Assembly: GCF_022024015.1 (NCBI RefSeq)
Contig: NZ_CP091786.1
Location: 2,046,001-2,110,000, forward strand
DNA length: 64,000 bases
Origin: Prevotella sp. E9-3
Lineage (GTDB): Bacteria > Bacteroidota > Bacteroidia > Bacteroidales > Bacteroidaceae
Direction: 5' to 3'
Position 1 is the first letter of the stretch, and each line of letters begins with the position of its first letter. Made by a program: the position numbers and the translations under genes. Of this stretch, positions 1 through 11,827 are shown piece after piece. The notes under the pieces were generated by a model. The model was given only the letters and a program-made list of their open reading frames with translations. It had not been told where the DNA came from and ran no database searches.

Positions 1-1007
1 AAATTTTCCGTAGAACGACGGCTCCACGCATCACCATCGCCATGATTCCAGCGCACAGAACCATCCCATTTCAGTTTGTTCTTCTCTTCATAGTTGAAGT
101 TCAATGCACCCATCTTCGAGGCCTGCAAGCCATTACGGCCACCGCCGCCAAAACGGCCACCGCCGCCTCCGCCACCAAAGCCCATATCATTGACATTGTT
201 GGCACTGGCAAAGCCCATGACACGCCAATTGTCTTTCATCATAGCAGCCATTGCACGTGAGCTATAACGCTCGTTGGTACCGATGCCTGCATCAATATTT
301 GCAAACATGCCGCGATTCATGCCACGCTTCAGTCCGAAGTCAAGCACGGTCTGGTCGTTTCCATCGTCAATACCAGTCACACGGCTAAGGTCACTCTTTT
401 CATCATAGGTCTTGATACGGTCAACGATAGAAGTAGGCAAGTTTTTGATAGCCGTCTTCGTATCGCCAGTCATGAATTCCTTACCATCTACAAGAATCTT
501 CTGAACAGTCTTACCATTTATCTTAATAGAGCCATCGTCACCCACCTCAGCGCCAGGCAGTTTTTTCACCAGTTCTTCAACAACAGAACCTTCAGGTGTC
601 TTGTAAGCTGTAGCATTATATATTAAGGTGTCTTCCTTTGAATATACCTTAGCCACATTTTTTACCACTTCAACCTCCTTCAGCATTTTCGTATCAGGAG
701 CAATAGTAAGTGTGCCTACATTCACAGGCTTACCTTCTACGTTCACTGCGTGGTACAGGTCTTTATATCCAATATAAGTGATTTTAAGTATGAAACGACC
801 ATTACTGGGGGCTGTTAAAGAAAACAGTCCTTCCATATTGGTTAATGCATTGGCCACCAATGAACTGTCAGCCTTCAACAAAGCAACGGTACCCTGAATC
901 ACAGACTCTTTCTGTTCGCTATCAATCACTTTACCCGTAATAGTGCGCTGGGCTTGCGCCGAGAAGATGGTTACCAAAGCAACCGTAAGAAGTAAAAAAC
1001 GCTTCAT
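1..1007 (-). CDS. TonB-dependent-type outer-membrane beta-barrel protein, N-terminal part (C-terminus off the window)
   Basis: The reading frame opens at an ATG (1005-1007, reverse strand) and runs off the left edge, so about 335 residues are visible. It starts with a signal peptide (MKRFLLLTVALVTIFSAQAQ), followed by a carboxypeptidase-regulatory-like/CNA-B fold at about residues 20-100 (RTITGKVIDSEQ) and a plug-like region containing VVEELVKKLPG and ILVDGKEFMTGD. A very glycine-rich stretch (GFGGGGGGRFGGGG) lies near the left end, probably in a surface loop at the beginning of the barrel. This architecture is standard for Bacteroidetes outer-membrane TonB-dependent or OMP_b-brl_3 proteins. 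The substrate cannot be inferred because the barrel and any SusD partner lie outside the window. Confidence 0.8.
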   Translation of the reverse strand, partial: MKRFLLLTVALVTIFSAQAQRTITGKVIDSEQKESVIQGTVALLKADSSLVANALTNMEGLFSLTAPSNGRFILKITYIGYKDLYHAVNVEGKPVNVGTLTIAPDTKMLKEVEVVKNVAKVYSKEDTLIYNATAYKTPEGSVVEELVKKLPGAEVGDDGSIKINGKTVQKILVDGKEFMTGDTKTAIKNLPTSIVDRIKTYDEKSDLSRVTGIDDGNDQTVLDFGLKRGMNRGMFANIDAGIGTNERYSSRAMAAMMKDNWRVMGFASANNVNDMGFGGGGGGGRFGGGGRNGLQASKMGALNFNYEEKNKLKWDGSVRWNHGDGDAWSRRSTEN

Positions 1008-1117
1008 ACCTATTTTAAATGTTATATCTTTGTTTGGTTTCTGCTCATTATGACGCCAAAACGCAGGAAAAGTTTAACTCAAAGCAATAAAAAAAGAGAA
1101 ATAATGTCATTTTTTTG

Positions 1118-1125
1118 TATCTTTG
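1118..1125 (+). promoter_or_regulatory. Promoter -7 box (TATCTTTG) for the HI0933-like gene
   Basis: The sequence TATCTTTG matches the Bacteroidetes -7 consensus TAnnTTTG. It lies inside the longest possible version of the downstream ORF (from 1050), which argues that translation starts at the later ATG at 1173. Confidence 0.7.
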
Positions 1126-1172
1126 CACAATCAAGGAATATTATCACAAATAGCGCAATCAAGCAAACAAAT

Positions 1173-2378
1173 ATGAAAACTGAACAGCCGTTTTGTTTAC
1201 AGGTAGCAATTGTAGGCGGTGGAGCCGCAGGCTTTTTTACCGCTATCCGATTAAAAGAAATCATGGGCAGCCATGTTCGGGTAACTATATTGGAAAGTGG
1301 TGAACGTGTGCTGAGGAAAGTTGAAATATCTGGTGGTGGAAGATGCAACTGTACCAATTCATTTGCACTTGTTACCGACTTGCAGCAAGTTTACCCTCGT
1401 GGCCACAGACTCATGAAACGACTGATGAAAGGATTCTCACAGAAGGATGCCTACGAGTGGTTTGAACAGCATGGAGTGAAATTAACCACCCAGGAGGATG
1501 AGTGTGTTTTTCCACAAACTCAGGACTCGCACACCATTATTAATATGTTCCTACACGAAGCCCAACGATTGGGAATAGAGATAAAAACAAAACAGAAAAT
1601 AACATCCTTAGACACACTGAAGGACTTCGACTGTATAGTAATTGCAATTGGAGGTAATCCTCGCGAAGAAAGTATCAAATGGCTTCAGCACGAGATAGTT
1701 ACACCAATTCCATCACTTTTTACTTTCACTATTAATGACCTACAACTCCATGAACTAATGGGTACAGTAGCTGAGCATGCAACAGCAATGCTACCTGGCA
1801 CAAAAATGCGCAGCGAAGGTCCTTTGCTTGTCACACACTGGGGAATGAGTGGTCCATGTATTTTGCGTTTATCCAACTATGCAGCTCGCCTGCTTGCAGA
1901 GCACAACTATCAAATGTCATTAAGCATTAATTGGACAAGTCATACAGAAGCCGAGATGCATAACGAACTACTCGACATCACTATACGCAACACTCAAAAA
2001 ATGGTGATGACCATAAAGCCATTCGATATTACCCAAAGGCTATGGAGCTATCTGGTGCAAAAAAGCTTAGGCAACGAGCGCTGTAACTGCCGATGGGGAG
2101 AATTGTCAAAAAAAGAATTAAACCGACTAACGAACAATCTCATCAACGACACCTACCAAATAGCGGGCCGTGCCCCATTCAAGGATGAGTTTGTTACTTG
2201 TGGTGGCATTTCACTTTCGGCCATTGACGCATCTACCCTTGAAAGCAAGAGCATACCAGGGCTTTATTTCACAGGAGAGATTCTAGACATTGATGGGGTA
2301 ACAGGAGGTTTCAATTTCCAAGCAGCCTGGACTACAGCCAATACCGTAGCAGAGGCTATCAGCAGAAAAATTCAATAA
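1173..2378 (+). CDS. BaiN/HI0933 (YhiN) family FAD-dependent oxidoreductase
   Basis: Protein of 401 residues from the ATG at 1173, chosen because the promoter at 1118-1125 sits inside the longer frame. An N-terminal Rossmann dinucleotide-binding motif VAIVGGGAAG is followed by SGGGRCNCTNS, the glycine/cysteine-rich signature of the HI0933/YhiN family. The C-terminus carries the typical CGGISL and PGLYFTGEILDIDGVTGG FAD-contact motifs. The length fits the family (about 400). It is a soluble flavoprotein of uncertain physiological substrate; members include bile-acid 7-dehydroxylation reductases, but nothing here suggests that role. It is monocistronic, followed by the atp promoter. Confidence 0.88.
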   Translation: MKTEQPFCLQVAIVGGGAAGFFTAIRLKEIMGSHVRVTILESGERVLRKVEISGGGRCNCTNSFALVTDLQQVYPRGHRLMKRLMKGFSQKDAYEWFEQHGVKLTTQEDECVFPQTQDSHTIINMFLHEAQRLGIEIKTKQKITSLDTLKDFDCIVIAIGGNPREESIKWLQHEIVTPIPSLFTFTINDLQLHELMGTVAEHATAMLPGTKMRSEGPLLVTHWGMSGPCILRLSNYAARLLAEHNYQMSLSINWTSHTEAEMHNELLDITIRNTQKMVMTIKPFDITQRLWSYLVQKSLGNERCNCRWGELSKKELNRLTNNLINDTYQIAGRAPFKDEFVTCGGISLSAIDASTLESKSIPGLYFTGEILDIDGVTGGFNFQAAWTTANTVAEAISRKIQ

Positions 2379-2427
2379 AAATCGCTCATTTTTCAGAAAA
2401 TCTTTTCGTTGGATGATTTTTTTATTA

Positions 2428-2435
2428 TACCTTTG
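2428..2435 (+). promoter_or_regulatory. Promoter -7 box (TACCTTTG) of the ATP synthase operon
   Basis: TACCTTTG fits TAnnTTTG and lies 50 bp before the atpD start. A TTG at 2409-2411 may serve as the -33 element. No other promoter signature is obvious until the end of the operon, so this is probably the main promoter for atpD to atpG. Confidence 0.65.
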
Positions 2436-2470
2436 CAGGAAACTTGTTGACTAAGAAACATAAACTATAA

Positions 2471-4009
<1,539 letters not shown>

Positions 4010-4012
<3 letters not shown>

Positions 4013-4043
4013 TTGACAATTAAGAATTGATAATTGACAATTA
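4010..4043 (+). repeat. Short A/T-rich direct repeat joining atpD and atpC
   Basis: The 13-mer TAATTGACAATTA occurs at 4010-4022 and again at 4031-4043. The first copy contains the atpD stop codon and the last base of the second is the A of the atpC ATG. Similar AATTGATAATTATG leaders occur before nqrC, so this is a recurring operon spacer rather than a gene-specific site. Confidence 0.6.
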
Positions 4044-4291
4044 TGTTAAAACTGAAGATTGTTTCTCCAGAAAAGATTGAGTTCGAAGGCGAGATTGAGA
4101 GTGTACTTGTACCAGGTAGTCTCGGTCAGTTTGAGATTCTCATCAACCACGCACCTATTATATCATCGCTTGAGAAAGGCAAGGTAGTTTATACTTTACC
4201 TGGAGGCGAGAAAAAACTTCTTGATATCTGTGGCGGTTTTGTTGAGGTACAGAAAAATGTAGTAAGTCTCTGTGTAGAATTAAAAGATTAA
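4043..4291 (+). CDS. atpC: F1F0 ATP synthase subunit epsilon
   Basis: 82 residues starting at the ATG at 4043; an in-frame TTG nine bases upstream is less likely. The protein has the epsilon N-terminal beta-sandwich (LKIVSPEKIEFEGE, VLVPGSLGQFEILINHAPII). It lacks the C-terminal helical hairpin found in longer (about 135-residue) epsilon subunits, so regulation by C-terminal extension is unlikely. Short epsilon subunits of this size are usual in Bacteroidales. The stop codon is followed after one base by the next start. Confidence 0.95.
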   Translation: MLKLKIVSPEKIEFEGEIESVLVPGSLGQFEILINHAPIISSLEKGKVVYTLPGGEKKLLDICGGFVEVQKNVVSLCVELKD

Positions 4292-4292
4292 C

Positions 4293-4682
4293 ATGAATCA
4301 AAGTGAATTAAAAAGCAAGGCAGGCTTTTATGTTTCGCAAGTGATTATCCTTTCGATGCTGATATGGTTTGCCTTTAAGATTTGGGGTGGAGAGTCTGTA
4401 CAGACACCATCCACTATCGGCTGTTTTTTCACGATGTCATATTATTCTATTGATGGATGGTTATGGTATTGGGTGGCTTCTCGCCATCAAGACTTCATGT
4501 CATCATTCTATACAGGTACCGCAGGATGTCGTTTTCTGCTGGCGTTAATCATTTGTGCTATCTATTATATGATTGTCGGTAGCTCAGCAATGCTGACATT
4601 CCTGATGGTATTTTTTACTTACTATCTGGTGCTTATGATACACCATAGTATCATCTTTGTGAGAATATCCAATCGTTTATAA
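4293..4682 (+). CDS. Small membrane protein in the atp operon, AtpI-position protein
   Basis: 129 residues with about four predicted hydrophobic segments (roughly residues 13-28, 65-92, 97-118 and a short one between). It lies between atpC and atpB, the position of AtpI-like assembly or ion-transport proteins in many atp operons, and of a poorly conserved membrane protein in Bacteroidales. Sequence identity to classical AtpI cannot be shown by eye, so the assignment rests on location and topology. It is probably translationally coupled, with one base between the atpC stop and its ATG. Confidence 0.6.
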   Translation: MNQSELKSKAGFYVSQVIILSMLIWFAFKIWGGESVQTPSTIGCFFTMSYYSIDGWLWYWVASRHQDFMSSFYTGTAGCRFLLALIICAIYYMIVGSSAMLTFLMVFFTYYLVLMIHHSIIFVRISNRL

Positions 4683-4705
4683 CGAGTAAAAAGTCAACGT
4701 ATTAG

Positions 4706-5749
4706 ATGAAAGAATTAAAGTCAATATGTCTCTTGCTGATGATGGCAATGATACCTCTGACCATGTCGGCTGGTGAGGAGCAAGAAGAGGAGACTCTGAA
4801 CATTTCGGAGATTGTACTTGAGCACCTCTCAGACTCCTACGAGTGGCACATTGCTACCTATGAAGGAAAACATATCGGTTTCCCCTTGCCCATCATCATT
4901 AGGAGTTCACAGACTGGTGAGTGGCATTTCTGTACGGAGCATACTCTACCCGAGGGATTCTTTTTCAATTCTGAAGCCCACGGCAAGATCTACGAACAGA
5001 TGCCTGACGGCAATATCGAGCGTCCTCTGGATTTGAGCATTACCCGTAATGTTTTTCAAATTTGGATAGTGGTAGCCGTACTATTGGTTGTATTCCTCAG
5101 TTGTGCTCGCTGGTATAAGAAGCGCGACAAGACAAGCGATGCACCTGGCGGTTTTGTAGGTGCTATAGAGATGCTAGTAATGATGATCAACGATGATGTC
5201 ATCAAAGAATCCATCGGCGAGAAACATTATAAGCCCTATGCTCCTTATCTGCTTACGGTGTTCTTCTTTATCCTTGTTACAAACCTCTTAGGGCTGCTTC
5301 CTATTTTCCCTGGTGGTTCTAATGTAACGGGTAATATCAATATCACATTCTTCTTGGCCTTCTGTACATTCTTGGCTATCAATCTGTTTGGTAACAAAGA
5401 GTATTGGAAAGATATCTTCTGGCCCAATGTGCCCATTTTCCTGAAGGCTATTCCTCTGATGCCTGTCATCGAACTTTTTGGCGTATTCACCAAGCCTTTT
5501 GCATTGATGATTCGTCTCTTTGCCAACATGATGGCAGGCCATGCAATGATTTTAAGTTTTAGCTGTGTGATCTTCTTAGGATGGACATTGGGTGTAGGCA
5601 TGGGTATTGGCTTGAACCTGTTCAGCATTTTGATGCTGTTGTTCATGAATGCTCTTGAGTTGCTTGTAGCTTTTGTCCAGGCCTACGTGTTCACCATGTT
5701 GAGCGCCGTGTTCATTGGTTTGGCTCATCAGGAACATCATGAAGAATAA
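4706..5749 (+). CDS. atpB: F1F0 ATP synthase subunit a
   Basis: Stator membrane subunit forming the ion half-channels, 347 residues. An N-terminal signal-like hydrophobic segment and a periplasmic domain of about 90 residues precede the first conserved membrane helix, an extension typical of Bacteroidetes a subunits. The essential arginine lies in the motif ALMIRLFANMMAGH. Later helices contain LELLVAFVQAYVFTMLSAVF, the conserved C-terminal part. It is followed by atpE after a 74-base spacer ending in an A-rich stretch. Confidence 0.96.
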   Translation: MKELKSICLLLMMAMIPLTMSAGEEQEEETLNISEIVLEHLSDSYEWHIATYEGKHIGFPLPIIIRSSQTGEWHFCTEHTLPEGFFFNSEAHGKIYEQMPDGNIERPLDLSITRNVFQIWIVVAVLLVVFLSCARWYKKRDKTSDAPGGFVGAIEMLVMMINDDVIKESIGEKHYKPYAPYLLTVFFFILVTNLLGLLPIFPGGSNVTGNINITFFLAFCTFLAINLFGNKEYWKDIFWPNVPIFLKAIPLMPVIELFGVFTKPFALMIRLFANMMAGHAMILSFSCVIFLGWTLGVGMGIGLNLFSILMLLFMNALELLVAFVQAYVFTMLSAVFIGLAHQEHHEE

Positions 5750-5805
5750 AACTCATGTGAGATAAGTCAATTAACAAATTGAAAATACATTTATAATATT
5801 AATAA

Positions 5806-6066
<261 letters not shown>

Positions 6067-6082
6067 TAAAGAGATTTAGCAA

Positions 6083-6598
6083 ATGGATTTCACTCAATTA
6101 CCATCAATTCTCACACCTGATCTGGGACTTCTATTCTGGATGTTGCTGGCGTTCTTGGTGGTCTTTGGTGTTCTTGCTAAGTTTGGTTTCCCTGCCATCA
6201 CAAAGATGGTTGAGGAACGTAAGCAGTACATAGACGAGAGTCTTCGCAAGGCACATGAAGCCTCCGAACGGCTTGAGAACATCAAGCAGGAAGGCGAGGC
6301 CATCCTTCAACAAGCACGCGAGCAACAGGCTCAGATACTGAAAGAGGCTGCAGAGACTCGCGAGAGCATTGTTGAGACTGCACAGCAGAAAGCACGCGAG
6401 GAAGGTGCTCGACTGATCAGCGAGGCTAAGGCCGAGATTGAGCAGGAAAAGCATGCTGCTATTGCCGATATCCGGAAGCAGGTAGCTGAACTGAGCGTTG
6501 ACATTGCTGAGAAGATTCTCAAACAGAACCTCAAGGACAGTAAGGACCAAATGCGTCTCATCGACAAGATGCTGGATGAGGTTTCTTCTATAAAATAA
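6083..6598 (+). CDS. atpF: F1F0 ATP synthase subunit b
   Basis: 171-residue peripheral-stalk subunit. One N-terminal membrane helix (about residues 14-36, LGLLFWMLLAFLVVFGVLAK) is followed by a long charged coiled coil rich in Ala, Glu, Lys and Gln, ending with the conserved VAELSVDIAEKILKQNL segment that contacts delta. Length and composition are normal. It lies 16 bases after atpE and 17 before atpH. Confidence 0.96.
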   Translation: MDFTQLPSILTPDLGLLFWMLLAFLVVFGVLAKFGFPAITKMVEERKQYIDESLRKAHEASERLENIKQEGEAILQQAREQQAQILKEAAETRESIVETAQQKAREEGARLISEAKAEIEQEKHAAIADIRKQVAELSVDIAEKILKQNLKDSKDQMRLIDKMLDEVSSIK

Positions 6599-6615
6599 TA
6601 ATTGGCATTATAGAT

Positions 6616-7155
6616 ATGAACACAGGAGTAATATCGGTTCGCTATGCAAGGGCTCTTCTGAAGAGTGCTATCGACACAAAGTCAGAGGAGCTCGTATATA
6701 GGGATATGACCTTATTGGCCAAGAACTATATTGACGTTCCTCAACTCAGACAAACGATAGACAATCCTATGCTCGAGGCTGAGAAAAAACAGATGCTCCT
6801 TGTCACTGCTTGTGGCGGTGAAGAAGCATCTTCCCTCACGAAGGCTTTCATCAGTCTAGTACTGAAAGAAGGCCGCGAGAGCATGATTCAGTTTATGGCC
6901 AATTCTTACGTTACTTTGTATCGTAAACAGAAGAACGTCATTCGCGGAAAGTTGACCACCGCTGTACAGTTATCTCCCGAAACGGAGCAGCGCATGAAGA
7001 GCATGGTGGAAAACCGAACTAACGGTCGTGTTGAATTTGAATCTGAAGTAAACCCGGACATTATTGGCGGATTCATTATGGAATACGACACCTACAGAAT
7101 GGATGCCAGTGTCAAGACAAGACTGAACACCATTCTTAATACGTTAAAGAAATAA
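6616..7155 (+). CDS. atpH: F1F0 ATP synthase subunit delta
   Basis: 179-residue OSCP/delta subunit linking the F1 crown to the b dimer. The N-terminal helical domain begins [16 protein letters not shown] and the C-terminal conserved element reads [26 protein letters not shown] (given here in two parts: [15 protein letters not shown] is the core). Length matches the family. It sits in the usual place before atpA. Confidence 0.94.
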   Translation: MNTGVISVRYARALLKSAIDTKSEELVYRDMTLLAKNYIDVPQLRQTIDNPMLEAEKKQMLLVTACGGEEASSLTKAFISLVLKEGRESMIQFMANSYVTLYRKQKNVIRGKLTTAVQLSPETEQRMKSMVENRTNGRVEFESEVNPDIIGGFIMEYDTYRMDASVKTRLNTILNTLKK

Positions 7156-7169
7156 CGAAATTAATAATT

Positions 7170-8753
7170 ATGTCAGATAAGATTAAACCAAGTGAAGTCA
7201 GTCAGGTTCTGCTCGAACAACTGAAAGGTATCTCAGACGGAGCTCAGTTTGACGAAGTGGGCACTGTACTTCAGGTTTCTGATGGTGTGGCACGCATCTA
7301 CGGATTGCGCAATGCTGAAGCCAATGAGTTGCTCGAGTTTGAAAACGGCACGATGGCTATCGTAATGAACCTGGAGGAAGACAACGTAGGTTGTGTGCTT
7401 CTTGGTACCACATCGGGCATTAAGGAAGGTATGGTAGTAAAGCGCACACGCCGTATTGCCAGCATCCGCGTGAACGACAATATGCTCGGTCGTGTTATCA
7501 ACCCATTGGGACAGGCTATTGATGGTAAAGGCGAAATCGACCTTACTGCTTCATTCGAGATGCCACTCGACCGCAAGGCTCCTGGCGTTATCTATCGCCA
7601 GCCTGTGAAAGAACCGCTGCAAACAGGTTTGAAGGCAGTCGATTCAATGATTCCTATTGGTCGAGGACAGCGTGAGCTCATTATCGGTGACCGTCAGACA
7701 GGTAAGACAGCTATTGCCGTTGACACCATCATCAATCAGAAGAGTTTCTACGAGGCAGGGAAGCCTGTTTACTGCATCTATGTAGCCATTGGTCAGAAAG
7801 CCTCTACCGTAGCCGCTCTTGTTCAGACACTAAAGGAGCATGGTGCTATGCCCTACACTATTGTGGTGGCTGCCACAGCTGCAGATCCTGCAGCAATGCA
7901 GTATTATGCGCCATTTGCCGGAGCTGCCATTGGAGAATATTTCCGTGATCGTGGTCTTCCTGCCCTTGTAGTATATGACGACCTGTCAAAACAGGCAGTT
8001 GCCTATCGTGAAGTATCGCTGATTCTGCGTCGTCCTTCTGGACGTGAGGCCTACCCTGGCGATGTGTTCTATTTGCACTCTCGACTATTGGAGCGTGCAG
8101 CCAAGATTAACGAGCAACAGGAGGTGGCTGAACAGATGAACGACCTTCCTGAGTGCATGAAGGGACATGTGCGTGGTGGTGGTTCACTTACCGCTCTTCC
8201 TATCATCGAGACACAGGCTGGCGACGTATCGGCTTATATCCCAACGAATGTGATCTCTATTACAGATGGTCAGATATTCCTTGAGAGCGACCTCTTCAAT
8301 CAGGGCTTCCGTCCGGCAATCAACGTAGGTATCTCAGTATCGCGTGTGGGTGGTTCGGCACAGATTAAATCTATGAAGAAAGTGGCTGGTACGCTGAAGA
8401 TTGACCAGGCTCAGTATCGTGAGTTGGAAGCTTTCTCAAAGTTCTCAAGCGATATGGATGCCGTAACAGCTATGACACTCGACCGTGGTCGTAAGAACAA
8501 TCAGTTGCTGATTCAGCCTCAGTATAGTCCAATGCCCGTAGGTGAACAAATTGCTATTCTCTATTGTGGCGTTCATGGCTTGATGCGTGAGGTTCCTATT
8601 GATAAGGTTCGTGAGTGTCAGAATCAGTTTCTCGACAAATTGCGTTCTTCTAACCCAGAGGTTATTGAGACGCTGACAAGTGGAAAGATTGACGACGAGA
8701 CAACAGGTAAGATTGAGAAGGTGATGGCTGACATCGCCGGCACTTACAAGTAA
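7170..8753 (+). CDS. atpA: F1F0 ATP synthase subunit alpha
   Basis: 527-residue non-catalytic nucleotide-binding subunit of F1. The P-loop is GDRQTGKT, preceded by the conserved [12 protein letters not shown]. The arginine-finger region [13 protein letters not shown] is present, as is the N-terminal crown motif [14 protein letters not shown]. Length is slightly above the usual 500-515. It lies 14 bases after atpH. Confidence 0.98.
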   Translation: MSDKIKPSEVSQVLLEQLKGISDGAQFDEVGTVLQVSDGVARIYGLRNAEANELLEFENGTMAIVMNLEEDNVGCVLLGTTSGIKEGMVVKRTRRIASIRVNDNMLGRVINPLGQAIDGKGEIDLTASFEMPLDRKAPGVIYRQPVKEPLQTGLKAVDSMIPIGRGQRELIIGDRQTGKTAIAVDTIINQKSFYEAGKPVYCIYVAIGQKASTVAALVQTLKEHGAMPYTIVVAATAADPAAMQYYAPFAGAAIGEYFRDRGLPALVVYDDLSKQAVAYREVSLILRRPSGREAYPGDVFYLHSRLLERAAKINEQQEVAEQMNDLPECMKGHVRGGGSLTALPIIETQAGDVSAYIPTNVISITDGQIFLESDLFNQGFRPAINVGISVSRVGGSAQIKSMKKVAGTLKIDQAQYRELEAFSKFSSDMDAVTAMTLDRGRKNNQLLIQPQYSPMPVGEQIAILYCGVHGLMREVPIDKVRECQNQFLDKLRSSNPEVIETLTSGKIDDETTGKIEKVMADIAGTYK

Positions 8754-8800
8754 AGAGAAGCATAGTCTTTTACCTCTCTTACTTCTAAAACTCAAATGAT

Positions 8801-9769
8801 ATGCCAAGTCTGAAAGAAATTAAAGGCAGAATCGCCTCAGTAAACTCGACAAGAAAGATAACGTCTGCCATGAAAATGGTGGCCTCGTCAAAGTTGCACC
8901 ATGCTCAAGTAGCAATTCAAAACATGTTGCCCTATGAGACTATGCTGGAACACATATTGAAATCGTTCCTTGCAGCTGAAGCCGAAGCTCAGACGATATA
9001 CGATCAGGAGCGTCCTGTGAAGCGTGTGGCATTGGTTGTCTTCTCATCAAACTCTTCTCTTTGTGGTGGTTTTAATGCCAACATTATCAAGAAGATGCAA
9101 CATACAGCAGCAGCTTTTATCGATACACTGGGAGCTGAGAATGTTGAAATCTATCCTATTGGCCGAAAGGTAACTGAAAAAGCTCAGAAATTAGGCTATA
9201 TAGTAAAGGGAGAGCGAAACGCAATGGTTGATCATCCTAACGTTCAGAACTGCATAGATTTGGCTATGGAGTTAGGTAATCGCTTCGCAAAAGGTGAGCT
9301 GGATCGAGTGGAACTGATTTATCATCACTTCAAAAGCGCTGGTTCTCAGATTCTCACTCAGAAGACTTTCCTTCCAATCGATATTGAAAGCGAATTAGAA
9401 CGTGACCACGAACGTGATTTGACCAGTAATGTTGTAACTCGCGAAGCTCAGGAATATCTGAAGCAAAAGAAAAAGAAGAATGAGCAGAAAGAGCAGAAAG
9501 CAGTTCCATTGAACGATAATTTCATAGTAGAGCCAAGTATGAATGCTGTACTTTCAGTACTGATGCCTAAACTGGCCCATCTAATGATTTATACTGCCCT
9601 TTTGGATAGCATTGCCTCTGAGCACGCAGCACGTATGGTTGCCATGCAGACAGCTACTGACAATGCTGATGAACTTCTTCGCCAGTTGAACCTCCAATAC
9701 AATAAGAGTCGTCAACAAGCTATTACAAGCGAATTGCTTGACATTGTAGGCGGATCAGTAAACAACTAA
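8801..9769 (+). CDS. atpG: F1F0 ATP synthase subunit gamma
   Basis: Central-shaft subunit, 322 residues. The N-terminal helix motif IKGRIASVNSTRKITSAMKM and the C-terminal helix motif ALLDSIASEHAARMVAMQTA are diagnostic. It is about 30 residues longer than the common form because of a very lysine/glutamate-rich insertion around residues 220-245 (LKQKKKKNEQKEQK). It is the last gene of the operon and is followed by a strong bidirectional terminator. Confidence 0.97.
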   Translation: MPSLKEIKGRIASVNSTRKITSAMKMVASSKLHHAQVAIQNMLPYETMLEHILKSFLAAEAEAQTIYDQERPVKRVALVVFSSNSSLCGGFNANIIKKMQHTAAAFIDTLGAENVEIYPIGRKVTEKAQKLGYIVKGERNAMVDHPNVQNCIDLAMELGNRFAKGELDRVELIYHHFKSAGSQILTQKTFLPIDIESELERDHERDLTSNVVTREAQEYLKQKKKKNEQKEQKAVPLNDNFIVEPSMNAVLSVLMPKLAHLMIYTALLDSIASEHAARMVAMQTATDNADELLRQLNLQYNKSRQQAITSELLDIVGGSVNN

Positions 9770-9823
9770 GCGAACAATAAGAATACTCATTAACTACTGA
9801 GCATTCAATCAACGAACAAAATA

Positions 9824-9861
9824 AAAAAATCCTGTAAGTTATTTGACTTACAGGATTTTTT
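9824..9861. terminator. Bidirectional intrinsic terminator between the atp and nqr operons
   Basis: A perfect 16-bp inverted repeat (9824-9839 and 9846-9861, core ATCCTGTAAGT) with a six-base loop and A/T tracts on both sides. It can terminate atpG on the plus strand and nqrF on the minus strand. Confidence 0.93.
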
Positions 9862-9894
9862 ATGATGTTTAAATTACCTTCGTAATATTATCAA

Positions 9895-11163
9895 TTATCC
9901 ACCAAAGTTATCGTACATGATGCTCTCTGGCTCTACGCCAAGCGAGTCAAGCATAGAAACGACAGCCTTCGACATAGGACCAGGACCACACATATAGTAC
10001 TCAATATCCTCAGGAGCATCATGATCCTTCAAGTATGTCGCGTACATCACATTGTGCACAAAACCAGGAGTGTACTTCACGCCTGCAGCATCTGCAGCAG
10101 GATCAGGACGGTCAAGTGCAAGATGGAAATGGAAGTTGGGATACTCCTTCTCCAGTCCCAGGAAGTCTTCAAGATAGAACACCTCATTCAATGCACGAGC
10201 ACCATAGAAATAGTGCATCTCACGATCAGTAGTATGAAGTGTCTTCGTCATGTGCATAATCTGTGCGCGAAGTGGAGCCATACCAGCACCACCGCCAACC
10301 CAAATCATCTCCTTCTTTGAGTCGAAGTGAGGATGGAAATCTCCATAAGGGCCGCTCATGATTACCTTGTCACCGGGTTTCAGCGAGAAGATATAAGAAG
10401 AAGCAATACCAGGATTTACCTCCATGAATCCACTACGGTCTGCTTTAAAGGGAGGAGTTGCAATACGAACGGTAAGCATAAACACATCACCCTCTGCAGG
10501 ATAGTTAGCCATAGAGTAAGCACGAATGGTAGGCTCTGGATTCTTACACTTCAATGGGAACAGTCCGAACTTTTCCCATGCAGGCAGATACTCGTCGCCA
10601 ATCAGACTCTTGTCGAAGTCCTTGTCGTAGTCAATGCAGTCGAATGCGGGAATCTTAATCTGAGCATATGAACCAGGCAAGAAATCCATGTGAGCACCAG
10701 CAGGCAACTGCACTTTGAATTCCTTGATGAAGGTAGCCACGTTTTTGTTGCTGATAACGGTACACTCGTACTCTTTCACGCCGAGGATAGACTCATCGAC
10801 ATGTATCTTCAAGTCACCTTTCACTTTGCACTGACAGCCCAAACGCCAACCAGCCTTAATTTCTTTACGAGAGAAGTGTGGCTTCTCAGAGTCAAGAATT
10901 TCGCCACCACCTTCAAGCACCTGTACCTTACACTGTCCGCAGCTTGCTTTACCGCCACAAGCAGAAGGAAGGAAAATGCCATTCTCGTTGAGTGTTGACA
11001 TGAGTGAGTTACCCTGAGGCACGTTAATGGTATTCTGACCATTAATCTCAATATTCACATTACCGCTGGGTGAGAGATATTTCTTTGCTACCAGCAGGAT
11101 AACAACCAAGAGAAGTATTACGATGAGGAATACTCCTATGCTATATGCTATAAACTGAGCCAT
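9895..11163 (-). CDS. nqrF: Na+-translocating NADH:quinone reductase subunit F
   Basis: NADH-oxidising subunit, 422 residues. An N-terminal membrane anchor (about residues 6-26) is followed by a 2Fe-2S ferredoxin domain with Cys69, Cys75, Cys78 and Cys110, then a flavodoxin-reductase domain with the FAD motif RAYSMANYP and the nucleotide motif GGGAGMAPLRAQI. Electrons pass from NADH via FAD and the cluster to the NqrB/C flavins. It is the last gene of the six-gene operon, and its stop lies 34 bases from the shared terminator. Confidence 0.97.
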   Translation of the reverse strand: MAQFIAYSIGVFLIVILLLVVILLVAKKYLSPSGNVNIEINGQNTINVPQGNSLMSTLNENGIFLPSACGGKASCGQCKVQVLEGGGEILDSEKPHFSRKEIKAGWRLGCQCKVKGDLKIHVDESILGVKEYECTVISNKNVATFIKEFKVQLPAGAHMDFLPGSYAQIKIPAFDCIDYDKDFDKSLIGDEYLPAWEKFGLFPLKCKNPEPTIRAYSMANYPAEGDVFMLTVRIATPPFKADRSGFMEVNPGIASSYIFSLKPGDKVIMSGPYGDFHPHFDSKKEMIWVGGGAGMAPLRAQIMHMTKTLHTTDREMHYFYGARALNEVFYLEDFLGLEKEYPNFHFHLALDRPDPAADAAGVKYTPGFVHNVMYATYLKDHDAPEDIEYYMCGPGPMSKAVVSMLDSLGVEPESIMYDNFGG

Positions 11164-11197
11164 AATTTCAATTCTTCAATTCTAAAATATTAAATAA

Positions 11198-11824
11198 TTA
11201 TATGTTCAGTCCAGAGAAGCACATCATAGCCATAGCCATAAGGCCTACTACAATAAATGTAATTCCAAGGCCCTGAAGTGGACGAGGCACATCGCCGTAC
11301 TGCATTTTCTCACGGATAGCTCCAAGTGAAACGATTGCGAGTGTCCAGCCGATACCTGATCCGAATCCATAAACCAAAGCATCCCACACTGAAGTGATGG
11401 CCTGTGTATTTTCTGGGTCCATGAGTATGCGCTGCTGCATAAAGAGTGATGCACCCATGATAGCACAGTTCACGGCAATCAGAGGCAGGAAGATACCCAA
11501 TGCTGCATAAAGTGAGGGTGAGTATTTCTCTACAGTCATCTCTACGAGCTGCACCATACCGGCAATGACGCCAATGAACAGTATGAACGAGAGATAGCTC
11601 AGATCTACGCCTTCAACGAGACAGTCAGGACCTAACACCTTTGTCTGCAACAAGTAGTTCACAGGTACTGTTACTGTGAGCACGAAGGTTACAGCCAAAC
11701 CCAATCCCATTGATGTTTTCACCGTCTTCGATACAGCCAAGTATGAACACATACCGAGGAAGAAGGCAAATATCATATTGTCGACAAAAATCGACCTGAA
11801 GAATAGACTAATTACGTGTTCCAT
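11198..11824 (-). CDS. nqrE: Na+-NQR subunit E
   Basis: 208-residue integral membrane subunit with six predicted helices. It belongs to the NqrE/RnfA family ([20 protein letters not shown] near the N-terminus, [16 protein letters not shown] near the C-terminus). The conserved cysteine in [12 protein letters not shown] is one of the ligands of the intramembrane iron site shared with NqrD. The start is 3 bases after the nqrD stop, indicating translational coupling. Confidence 0.96.
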   Translation of the reverse strand: MEHVISLFFRSIFVDNMIFAFFLGMCSYLAVSKTVKTSMGLGLAVTFVLTVTVPVNYLLQTKVLGPDCLVEGVDLSYLSFILFIGVIAGMVQLVEMTVEKYSPSLYAALGIFLPLIAVNCAIMGASLFMQQRILMDPENTQAITSVWDALVYGFGSGIGWTLAIVSLGAIREKMQYGDVPRPLQGLGITFIVVGLMAMAMMCFSGLNI

Positions 11825-11827
11825 ATT